Shown: positions 1 to 6,268 of the stretch, in pieces
How the letters are laid out: each line of letters begins with the position of its first letter
Position numbering within the stretch: position 1 is the stretch's first letter
DNA from: JBBRSC01 sp038245795
GTDB lineage: Bacteria; Actinomycetota; Acidimicrobiia; Acidimicrobiales; Microtrichaceae
Reading direction: 5' to 3'
Length of the DNA: 11,225 nt
NCBI GenBank assembly: GCA_038245795.1
Contig: JBBRSC010000092.1
Span: forward strand, 1 to 11,225
The notes under the pieces: generated by a model
Told to the model about the DNA's origin: nothing
The model's input: only the letters and a program-made list of their open reading frames with translations
The model's database searches: none
Made by a program: the position numbers and the translations under genes

Positions 1-1268
1 ACCGAGCCGAGCTTCTGGAGCGGGTGGCCGATCTGATCGACGCGCGGTCCGATGTCCTGGTTCCGTTGGTGCAATCCGAGACGGGCGCCACCATGCGGGT
101 CACCAAGACCATCCAGGTCCCCCAAGCTGCGGCACGTTTCCGTCGGTATGCCAAAGGAGCGCTCGAGACCCGTTTGATTCCGTTGGAACCGTCAGCGATG
201 CCGTCGACTGCGCTGGCACCCGGCGGACTGATTTCGGCAGTCGGCCATCGTGCTCCGGTTGGCGTGGTGAGTTGCATCACGTCGTACAACTTCCCGATCG
301 TGAACATGGCCGGCAAGATCGGCCCCGCCCTCGCCATGGGCAACACCGTGGTCGTGAAGCCGGCGCCACAGGATCCGCTCGGCGTGATCGAGTTGGTGCG
401 CTTGTTCGATGAGGCCGGGTTCCCTCCCGGTGTCGTGAACCTCACCAATGGCACCGATGTTGCAGCGTCGGAGGCGATTGTCTCGTCACCGCATGTCGAC
501 ATGGTCAGCTTCACCGGATCGACAGGCGTCGGTCGACGGATCGGTTCGGTGGCGGGCGGCGAGATGAAGCGCCTGCTTCTGGAACTCGGCGGGAAGGGCG
601 CGTGCATCGTGTTCGATGATGCCGATCTGGCCGCCGCCATCGGCGGGATCACTTCCGTCTGGGGGTTCCACTCCGGCCAGATATGCACGGCACCAACTCG
701 TGTCATCTGCCAACGAGGTGTTTACGACGCGTTGGTGTCGGGGCTGACGAACGCTGCCGCGCACATGACCGTTGGCGACCCGTTGGAGCGCGCGACGGTG
801 GTGGGACCGGTCATCACCGCCGTGCACCGCGATCGCGTCCAGGGGTACATCGATGCTGGTCGGGCCGAAGGCGCAACGGTCGCAGTTGGCGGCGACCGAC
901 CCGACATGGAGACCGGCTTCTATGTCGCCCCCACCCTGCTGGTGGACTGCACCAACGAGATGACCCCGGTGCGCGAAGAGATCTTCGGCCCCGTCGTCGT
1001 GGTCGTGCCGTTCGACGAACCCGAGGAGGCAATCCAGATCGCCAACGACAGTGATTTCGGCCTCTACTCCTACGTGTTCAGCAAGGACACCGGCCGTGCA
1101 TGGGAGGTCGCCAAGCGACTCCGGTCCGGCAACGTGGGAATCAACTCGCTGCAACGCAACCACGAGGCACCATTTGGCGGGTTCAAGCAGTCAGGCGTTG
1201 GACGCGACGGCGGGAGCTTCGGGCTGTGGGCGTACGCAGAAATGCAGTCGATCGTCTGGCCGAGCTGA
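1..1268 (+). CDS. NAD(P)-dependent aldehyde dehydrogenase, 5' end cut off by window
   Basis: Oxidises an aldehyde to the carboxylic acid with NAD(P)+; probably cytoplasmic. The reading frame is open from base 3, so the gene starts upstream of the window; a GTG at 24 lies inside a typical ALDH N-terminal helix (RAELLERVADLIDAR) and is unlikely to be the start. About 421 residues are visible, against roughly 480-500 for the family. The catalytic set is complete: the Asn of YNFP at 288-290, the general-base Glu of ELGGK at 582-584, and the nucleophile Cys of GQICTAPTR at 684-686. Their spacing (132 residues Asn to Cys, 34 Glu to Cys) is normal for ALDH. The EEIFGPV and PFGGFKQSGVGRDGG motifs follow. 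It lies 108 bp before an alcohol dehydrogenase, so the pair could convert alcohol to aldehyde to acid. The family is certain; the substrate is unknown. Confidence 0.95.
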   Translation, partial: RAELLERVADLIDARSDVLVPLVQSETGATMRVTKTIQVPQAAARFRRYAKGALETRLIPLEPSAMPSTALAPGGLISAVGHRAPVGVVSCITSYNFPIVNMAGKIGPALAMGNTVVVKPAPQDPLGVIELVRLFDEAGFPPGVVNLTNGTDVAASEAIVSSPHVDMVSFTGSTGVGRRIGSVAGGEMKRLLLELGGKGACIVFDDADLAAAIGGITSVWGFHSGQICTAPTRVICQRGVYDALVSGLTNAAAHMTVGDPLERATVVGPVITAVHRDRVQGYIDAGRAEGATVAVGGDRPDMETGFYVAPTLLVDCTNEMTPVREEIFGPVVVVVPFDEPEEAIQIANDSDFGLYSYVFSKDTGRAWEVAKRLRSGNVGINSLQRNHEAPFGGFKQSGVGRDGGSFGLWAYAEMQSIVWPS

Positions 1269-1292
1269 TCCAGCGGGCCATCGTCGACGTGA

Positions 1293-1322
1293 TCTCGAAA
1301 CGAGAACACGTTCCAGTTCTCG
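1293..1322. promoter_or_regulatory. Inverted repeats with a KstR-like operator core
   Basis: In the gap between the aldehyde and alcohol dehydrogenase genes, CGAGAAC (1301-1307) and GTTCTCG (1316-1322) are perfect inverted arms. Inside lies GAGAACACGTTCCA (1302-1315), which matches the known KstR operator consensus TnnAACnnGTTnnA at every fixed position except the first T. TCTCG at 1293-1297 can also pair with CGAGA at 1301-1305, so two mutually exclusive small hairpins are possible. No T-run follows, so a terminator for the upstream gene is less likely. A TetR-type operator controlling the alcohol dehydrogenase unit is my preferred reading, but this is inference. Confidence 0.4.
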
Positions 1323-1365
1323 CTACGCTCTCGCTGTCCGACAAAGCGACCGGGTAGCGGTCGAC

Positions 1366-1371
1366 AAGGAG
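1366..1371 (+). promoter_or_regulatory. Ribosome binding site of the alcohol dehydrogenase gene
   Basis: AAGGAG ends 5 bases before the ATG at 1377. This is a near-consensus Shine-Dalgarno sequence and fixes that start. Confidence 0.8.
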
Positions 1372-1376
1372 TTCCC

Positions 1377-2447
1377 ATGAAGGGCATCGTCTGGGATGGC
1401 ACAACGGCGGAAGTCGCCACGACCGTGGAGGTTCGTGATCTCCGCCCGGGCGAGGTGCGGGTCAAGATCGAAGCGGCCGGGCTGTGCCACAGCGACGTGT
1501 CGGTACTCGACGGGACCATCATGTTTCCGACACCTGTGGTGTTGGGACACGAAGGCGCCGGGATCATCACCCAGGTCGCCTCCGACGTGACCCATGTCAA
1601 GGTCGGCGACCACGTGGTGCTGTCCACCCTCGGCAATTGCGGTCACTGCGCAGCGTGCGATCGGGGCAAGCCCACGTTCTGTCGGACATCGCTCGGCAAA
1701 CTCGGTCGACCCTTCACGGTCAACGGCGACCCCGCCTTCCAGTTCGCGAACCTGTCGGTCTTTGTTGAAGAGACCGTGGTCAAGGCGACATCAGCCGTTC
1801 CCATCGATCGCGACGTACCGTTCAGTTCGGCGTGCCTCATCGGTTGCGGCGTGCTGACCGGTGTGGGCGCGGTGTTCAACCGGGCGAAGGTTTCTCACGG
1901 AGAGTCGGTGGTCGTCATCGGTGTCGGCGGGATCGGCCTCAACGTCATCCAGGGTGCCGCGTTGAGCGACGCACTTCCCATCATCGCGGTGGACACCAAT
2001 CCGGGCAAGGAAGCGGTGGCTCGTCAGTTCGGAGCCACGCATTTCATCTGCCCCGGGACCGACACCGACCTGGTGGCAGCCGTCAAGGAGATCAGCCCCA
2101 ACGGCGTCAACCACGTCTTTGAGTGCGTGGGTTCCACAGCGCTGATCCGGGTGGGAACGGACCTGCTCGATTGGGGCGGAAATCTCGTCATGCTCGGCGT
2201 GCCCAAGATGGGCGCCGAGGCCGCCTTCGTCGTGAACACGATGTACAACGACAAGACGATCATGGGCTGCCGGTACGGCTCGGCCCGGCCGCAGTACGAC
2301 GTGGATCTGATGGTGCGCCTCTACAAGGCCGGTCGATTGAAACTCGACGAGCTGGTCTCGGCGACCTACCGGCTCGAATCGTTTCAGACAGCGCTCGATG
2401 AGTTGCACGAGGGCAAACTCGCCCGCGGCGTGCTGGTGATGAGCTAG
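1377..2447 (+). CDS. Zinc-dependent alcohol dehydrogenase (class III-like MDR family)
   Basis: Medium-chain, zinc-dependent NAD(P)+ alcohol dehydrogenase of 356 aa, a normal length. Predicted catalytic zinc ligands are C37 (GLCHSD), H58 with E59 (GHEGAG) and C157 (LIGCGVLTG). The structural-zinc loop is complete, with C88, C91, C94 and C102. The Rossmann motif GVGGIG is at 182-187, and an acidic residue at the end of the second strand (D206, AVDTNPG) suggests NAD over NADP. The overall look is that of class III or mycobacterial Adh-type enzymes. A good Shine-Dalgarno sequence supports the start. Its stop codon at 2445-2447 is immediately followed by the ATG of the next gene, so the two are probably co-transcribed. 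Together with the upstream aldehyde dehydrogenase it could oxidise an alcohol to an acid. Substrate unknown. Confidence 0.95.
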   Translation: MKGIVWDGTTAEVATTVEVRDLRPGEVRVKIEAAGLCHSDVSVLDGTIMFPTPVVLGHEGAGIITQVASDVTHVKVGDHVVLSTLGNCGHCAACDRGKPTFCRTSLGKLGRPFTVNGDPAFQFANLSVFVEETVVKATSAVPIDRDVPFSSACLIGCGVLTGVGAVFNRAKVSHGESVVVIGVGGIGLNVIQGAALSDALPIIAVDTNPGKEAVARQFGATHFICPGTDTDLVAAVKEISPNGVNHVFECVGSTALIRVGTDLLDWGGNLVMLGVPKMGAEAAFVVNTMYNDKTIMGCRYGSARPQYDVDLMVRLYKAGRLKLDELVSATYRLESFQTALDELHEGKLARGVLVMS

Positions 2448-3404
2448 ATGTCGCTGTCGCCGGAATTCGTGGCGCTCGCCGAGCGTCTCCGCAACTGGGG
2501 ACGCTGGGGCGACGATGATCAATCGGGGTGCGCGAACCTCATTGATGCAGCGGCGGTCCAACGAGGGATCGCCTCCGTGACACGGGGCGACCGTTACTCG
2601 CTGGCGTTGCCGCTCCAGCGCGACGGCGTGCAGATCGGCCAGCCGTCGGGTCGGTACAACGTGGTGCTCACGACAACGTCGCTCAACGAGCGGGACAAGA
2701 AGTCACCGGGTCTGTGGGAAGGCACCGACGACATGATCTCGATGTCCACGTGCGCCGCCACCCATGTCGACTCGCTCAGCCACATCGGCTATGACGGGCA
2801 GCTCTACGGGGGACGCCCGCAAGCATCGAACACCGCCTCTTCGGGGGCCACCTGGTGCGGCGCGGAGCACCTGGGATCCATCGTGACCCGTGGGCTGTTG
2901 GTTGACCTCCCGGCGATTCGCAGGGTGGACGAGCTCGATCCCGGGACGGCGGTCACGGCAGCAGATCTGGAAGCGGCCATCGTCGGCAGCGGCGTGACTC
3001 CCTTGCCCGGGGACGTGGTCTGCGTCCGAACCGGTGAGATGCGCCACTATCTCTCGGGCGATCGACGACGGTACGCGGTGGGGGTTGACTGGAAGCTCAC
3101 CGGCATCGGTCTGACGTGCGCGGAGTGGTTCGCCGATCATGACATCGCAGGGGCCTTCATCGACACCTACGCCTATGAGGTCATGCCACCCGAGTCTGGC
3201 AACTGGGACGACATGTTGGTGGTCCACATGATCCAGCTGCGAGACATGGGGATGCTCCAAGGCCAGAACTGGAACTTCGAGGGTCTGGCTGCTGCCTGTC
3301 GAAGTGACGTTGGTGCTGCGGCGGTCGAGTTCCTGTTGCTCGCGGCGCCGGAGCCGATCGTGGGAGCAACGTCGGCCCCGGTCCACCCTGTCGCCATTCG
3401 CTGA
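2448..3404 (+). CDS. Cyclase-family metal-dependent hydrolase (kynurenine formamidase-like fold)
   Basis: A 318-residue protein of the 'cyclase' family (PF04199), which includes kynurenine formamidase, isatin hydrolase and many uncharacterised actinobacterial hydrolases. The metal-binding signature is visible around residues 105-112 (THVDSLSH: H106, D108, H112), followed by GYDGQLYGG, typical of the longer members. Later conserved-looking stretches are GDVVCVRTG and the acidic region around HDIAGAFIDTYAYEVMPPE. The family usually hydrolyses C-N or C-O bonds in amides or lactones using Zn or Mn. No signal peptide is evident. The ATG begins on the base after the stop of the alcohol dehydrogenase gene and has only a weak purine-rich ribosome site, suggesting translational coupling. 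Its role may be ring opening within the same catabolic route; this is inference, and I cannot name the substrate. Confidence 0.85.
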   Translation: MSLSPEFVALAERLRNWGRWGDDDQSGCANLIDAAAVQRGIASVTRGDRYSLALPLQRDGVQIGQPSGRYNVVLTTTSLNERDKKSPGLWEGTDDMISMSTCAATHVDSLSHIGYDGQLYGGRPQASNTASSGATWCGAEHLGSIVTRGLLVDLPAIRRVDELDPGTAVTAADLEAAIVGSGVTPLPGDVVCVRTGEMRHYLSGDRRRYAVGVDWKLTGIGLTCAEWFADHDIAGAFIDTYAYEVMPPESGNWDDMLVVHMIQLRDMGMLQGQNWNFEGLAAACRSDVGAAAVEFLLLAAPEPIVGATSAPVHPVAIR

Positions 3405-3436
3405 GGACGTCTCAAAAAGAATTCCTGTTCTGACGA

Positions 3437-3463
3437 CAACCAACGTGACGTCTCGTTCGTATC
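3437..3463 (+). promoter_or_regulatory. Possible ECF-type promoter before the sigma factor gene
   Basis: An AACC element at 3438-3441 is separated by 16 bases from CGTATC at 3458-3463. This resembles the AAC / CGT -35/-10 pattern of many ECF sigma promoters. Transcription would begin at about 3469-3470, at the candidate ATG, giving a leaderless message; that agrees with the lack of any Shine-Dalgarno sequence there. ECF sigma genes are often autoregulated. The match is short and could be chance. Confidence 0.3.
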
Positions 3464-3468
3464 AGTTC

Positions 3469-3981
3469 ATGATGACCGTGATGGAGATGGCACCCGAGAC
3501 CGCAGCGCTGCACGACTTCGACGCGCGCTTCCGAGAGCTCTATCCCCGCGCTGTCTCCCTCGCCTACCGAATGCTCGGCAATCGGGCGGCCGCTGAAGAC
3601 ATCGCATCAGAGTCGATGGCTCGGGCGCTCGTTCGTTGGGATCGGCTCGATCACCAACTGGTGGCGGGATGGGTACTGCGGGTCACCACCAATCAGGCCA
3701 TCGACGTCATGCGTCGCAAGGGTCGCACGCTGACCCCGGGCGTGATCGACCTCGAGGACAACACCACCCTGCGGCTGGCGCTCGCTGATGCGCTCCAGAG
3801 ACTCCCCAAGCGTCAACGAGAAACGATCGCCCTGCGGTATCTCTCCGATCTGAGCGAAGCCGACACGGCGGCTGCCCTGGGCATCTCGCCGGGGTCGGTG
3901 AAGTCACACATCCATCGCGGTCTGACGGCCTTGCGGGCACAACTCGGACACGACACTCTGGAGGCAGCCCATGTTGGATGA
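3469..3981 (+). CDS. ECF-type RNA polymerase sigma factor
   Basis: Group 4 (extracytoplasmic-function) sigma factor, about 170 aa from this start. The sigma region 2 helices run over roughly residues 21-86 (ELYPRAVSLAYRMLGNRAAAEDIASE through TNQAIDVMRRKGR). Region 4 runs over roughly 104-157, with LPKRQRETIALRYLSDLSEADTA and the helix-turn-helix ALGISPGSVKSHIHRG. It would direct RNA polymerase to a small regulon. The frame is open back to an ATG at 3304, but that would overlap the upstream hydrolase by 100 bp and add a low-complexity Arg/Ser segment, so I rejected it. ATGs at 3469, 3472, 3481 and 3487 are all possible; none has a clear Shine-Dalgarno sequence. I chose 3469 because a possible ECF promoter would start there. 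It overlaps the next gene by 11 bp, which suggests a functional pair. Confidence 0.9.
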   Translation: MMTVMEMAPETAALHDFDARFRELYPRAVSLAYRMLGNRAAAEDIASESMARALVRWDRLDHQLVAGWVLRVTTNQAIDVMRRKGRTLTPGVIDLEDNTTLRLALADALQRLPKRQRETIALRYLSDLSEADTAAALGISPGSVKSHIHRGLTALRAQLGHDTLEAAHVG

Positions 3982-4597
3982 ACTCGTTCTCACCGACGCC
4001 GAGGTCGACGCAGCGCTGTCCCGCACTCACCTGCGAGGGGACAGGTTGGTCGTTGTTCATCAGCGGCGTCGGCGGAGCCTGATCGCTGGCTCATTGGCTG
4101 TCGTGCTGGTCGCCGGAATCTCGCTGCCGTTCGCGTTGCGCGATGACGAACGTGTGGCGACGACGGCGGATCTTGCGGCGTCTCCTGCGGCGCCCGTGAA
4201 CCCAATCGCCGAGGTCCGCGTTCCGGACGGTTTCACCATGATCGATGCCGGAGCCGTTCGGACATTGGATCGCACCAGCGTCAGCCCATCGCCGGACAGC
4301 GCCGATCCGCTCGCCGCCAGTGTCGGTTCGGCTGAGGTGGTGACGAGGCTGGTGAGTTTGCGGCAGGCGACGCTCAGCGACGACCGACGCAGCATCACGA
4401 TCCTGCTCGAGTCGACGACCGCTACTGATCGCATCGAGCAGGTGCGGTATGGGCTCGTCGACGGAACGATGCTGATCGATGGCGCGGTGGTCTCCAACGA
4501 TTCCAGCCAGCCGGGGGCGCCGGTGCTGCGTTTGATCCTGCCGCTGCCCGCGCCAGTTCCGGTGGGCACCCAGATTCGAGCGGGTCGCCCCATCTAA
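3971..4597 (+). CDS. Single-pass membrane protein, candidate partner (anti-sigma-like) of the sigma factor
   Basis: A 208-residue protein I do not recognise by family. Residues 1-36 are charged and end in an Arg-rich patch (HQRRRRS). A single hydrophobic helix spans about 37-56 (SLIAGSLAVVLVAGISLPFA). The remaining ~150 residues have no further membrane segment and would lie outside the cell, given positive charges on the N-terminal side. This matches the layout of anti-sigma factors encoded beside ECF sigma genes, but the N-terminal part is very short and lacks the HxxxCxxC zinc motif, so binding to sigma is only inferred from position. GGAGG at 3960-3964 gives a good ribosome site, and the start lies within the last codons of the sigma gene, implying coupled translation. 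No obvious terminator follows. Confidence 0.75.
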   Translation: MLDELVLTDAEVDAALSRTHLRGDRLVVVHQRRRRSLIAGSLAVVLVAGISLPFALRDDERVATTADLAASPAAPVNPIAEVRVPDGFTMIDAGAVRTLDRTSVSPSPDSADPLAASVGSAEVVTRLVSLRQATLSDDRRSITILLESTTATDRIEQVRYGLVDGTMLIDGAVVSNDSSQPGAPVLRLILPLPAPVPVGTQIRAGRPI

Positions 4598-4624
4598 AAC
4601 CGTCAAGGATCAAGTCGACCTAAG

Positions 4625-4639
4625 CTGACGGACCGTCAG
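4625..4639. promoter_or_regulatory. Perfect 15-bp palindromic operator upstream of the acyl-CoA ligase
   Basis: CTGACGGACCGTCAG is a perfect inverted repeat of two 7-bp arms around one central base, 18 bp before the ATG at 4658. The same arms occur upstream of the SDR gene at 10292-10306, differing only in the central base. Such short perfect palindromes near the start of catabolic genes are typical of TetR-family dimer operators, here probably a repressor site. The regulator gene is not in the window. Confidence 0.75.
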
Positions 4640-4647
4640 ATCTGGTC

Positions 4648-4653
4648 GGAGGG
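4648..4653 (+). promoter_or_regulatory. Ribosome binding site of the acyl-CoA ligase gene
   Basis: GGAGGG sits 4 bases before the ATG at 4658, just downstream of the palindrome. It supports that start. Confidence 0.75.
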
Positions 4654-4657
4654 ATTC

Positions 4658-6268
4658 ATGTCGTCAGGTGCAGTCAGCGGGCGAACGCTGTGGGAACTGA
4701 TCGAGAAGCGTGCCGACGCCACGCCCGATGCGCTGATGGCGGTCGATGAGGACATGGCCACCATGACATTCCTCGAATTCGCGACCGAGGCCGAGCGTGC
4801 CGCGGCGGGTTTCGCCGACTACGGCATGGCTGATGGCTCCGTCGTCTCCTGGCAACTTCCCACTTGGATCGACTCGCTGGTCCTCGTCGCCGCGCTCAGC
4901 CGGCTGGGTGCAGTCCAGAATCCGATCTTGCCGATCTATCGCGATCGTGAGGTTGGCTTCTGCACCGAGCAGGCGCACTCGCAGCTCCTGATTGTCCCGT
5001 CCATCTGGAATGGCTTCGACTTCGAATCAATGGCCACCGACGTCTCGCGCGCCAACAACGTCCGCGCGCTCGCGACGTTCGAGGACCAGCGCGCGGCGGA
5101 CCCGGAGAGCGAACCCGACAACGCCGCTCGTCCGGTCGCCATGCAGGTCCTCGTGTCCGATCGGACACTTCCCCAGGGCGACCCCACGCGACTTCCGCCA
5201 ATGCCGGCGCAGGACGACTCGACGGTTCGTTGGCTCTTCTACACCTCGGGGACCACCGCCGACCCGAAGGGGGCGATGCATACCGACGCGTCGCTCGCCG
5301 CGGTCGCCCACGGGATGGGCGAACGGCTGGCGCTGGTGTCGCGCGATCGCAGCGCGCTGGTTTTCCCGTTGACTCATATCGGCGGGATCACGTGGTTGTT
5401 CGCCTCGCTCCAGAGCGGCTGTTCGCTCATCCTCATGGAGGCATTCCACCCCCAACGCACCGCCGAAGTGCTGTCCCGGGAGAATGTCACCCTTGCTGGT
5501 TCGGGGACGCCGTTTCACATGGCCTACGTCGCCGCGCAGCGCAAGGTGGTCACCCCGATCTTTCCCGATGTTCGCGGCTTCCCGGGTGGCGGAGCTCCAA
5601 AGCCCCCGCAGCTCGTCATCGACGTTCGAGAACTCTTCGATGCGCCCATACTGTCGGGCTACGGACTCACCGAGGCACCGATACTGACCATGGCGTCCGT
5701 CGACGATTCCGACGACGAGTTGGCAACGAGTGAGGGCAAGCCGATGCCGGGTGTCGAACTCCGATGTGTGACCGCTTCGGGTCGGATCTGCGAACCCGGC
5801 CAGGACGGCGAGATCCGCGCACGGGCTCCACAACTCATGCTCGGTTACCTCGATGCCAGCCTCGACGTTGACGCCTTCGATGACGAGGGCTTCTTCCGGA
5901 CCGGGGACCTCGGACACGTCGACGACCGAGGCAACGTCGTCATCACCGGTCGGCTCAAGGACGTGATCATCCGCAAGGGGGAGAACGTCTCAGCCAAAGA
6001 GGTGGAGGACATGTTGTTCCGCCACGAGCGCGTCGGTGACGTGGCAGTCATCGGGCTTCCGGACGCTGAACGAGGCGAGATGGTCTGCGCGGTCGTCTCC
6101 GCTCCGGCCGACGTCGACCCCATCGACTTCGACGAGATGCTCGACTTCTTGAAGAACGAGGGGCTGATGATCCAGAAGATCCCAGAGCGGCTCGAGGTCG
6201 TCGACGTGATGCCGCGAAATCCGTCGGGCAAGATCATGAAACAGCAGCTCAAGAAGGAATACTCATGA
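4658..6268 (+). CDS. AMP-forming acyl-CoA synthetase/ligase (FadD or cyclohexanecarboxylate-CoA ligase-like)
   Basis: ANL-superfamily ligase of 536 aa that would activate a carboxylic acid to its CoA thioester via an acyl-AMP. The core motifs are present: phosphate loop YTSGTTADPKG at about 195-205, GYGLTE at 334-339, FRTGDLGHVD from 413, the hinge GRLKDVIIRKGENVS from 431, and catalytic Lys525 in the C-terminal NPSGKIMKQQLKK. The N-terminal part (SWQLPTWIDSLVLVAALSRLGAVQNPILPIYRDREVGF, about 65-102) recalls actinobacterial ligases annotated as cyclohexanecarboxylate-CoA ligases, so an alicyclic, aromatic or steroid-side-chain acid is more likely than a plain fatty acid; this is by family resemblance from memory. 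A ribosome site and a palindromic operator lie just upstream. Its stop overlaps the start of the sulfatase gene (ATGA), so the two form an operon. Confidence 0.93.
   Translation: MSSGAVSGRTLWELIEKRADATPDALMAVDEDMATMTFLEFATEAERAAAGFADYGMADGSVVSWQLPTWIDSLVLVAALSRLGAVQNPILPIYRDREVGFCTEQAHSQLLIVPSIWNGFDFESMATDVSRANNVRALATFEDQRAADPESEPDNAARPVAMQVLVSDRTLPQGDPTRLPPMPAQDDSTVRWLFYTSGTTADPKGAMHTDASLAAVAHGMGERLALVSRDRSALVFPLTHIGGITWLFASLQSGCSLILMEAFHPQRTAEVLSRENVTLAGSGTPFHMAYVAAQRKVVTPIFPDVRGFPGGGAPKPPQLVIDVRELFDAPILSGYGLTEAPILTMASVDDSDDELATSEGKPMPGVELRCVTASGRICEPGQDGEIRARAPQLMLGYLDASLDVDAFDDEGFFRTGDLGHVDDRGNVVITGRLKDVIIRKGENVSAKEVEDMLFRHERVGDVAVIGLPDAERGEMVCAVVSAPADVDPIDFDEMLDFLKNEGLMIQKIPERLEVVDVMPRNPSGKIMKQQLKKEYS

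Noticed and set aside
1316..1376. Terminator for the aldehyde dehydrogenase gene in the gap before the alcohol dehydrogenase
   Set aside because: The inverted repeat has no following T-run and contains an operator-like core, so a regulatory site fits better.
1791..2561. Long minus-strand open frames opposite the dehydrogenase, ligase and sulfatase genes (also 5027-5917 and 6871-7812)
   Set aside because: They are antisense to genes with complete catalytic motifs, have no recognisable domain, and long shadow frames are expected at this GC content.
3304..3468. Upstream extension of the sigma factor frame to an ATG at 3304
   Set aside because: It would overlap the hydrolase gene by 100 bp and adds an Arg/Ser-rich stretch unlike sigma region 1 or 2; it looks like the shadow of the hydrolase gene end.
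4598..4624. Terminator after the membrane protein gene
   Set aside because: I found no hairpin with a T-run here; the only inverted repeat is the 15-bp palindrome, whose single-base centre and second copy at 10292 argue for an operator.
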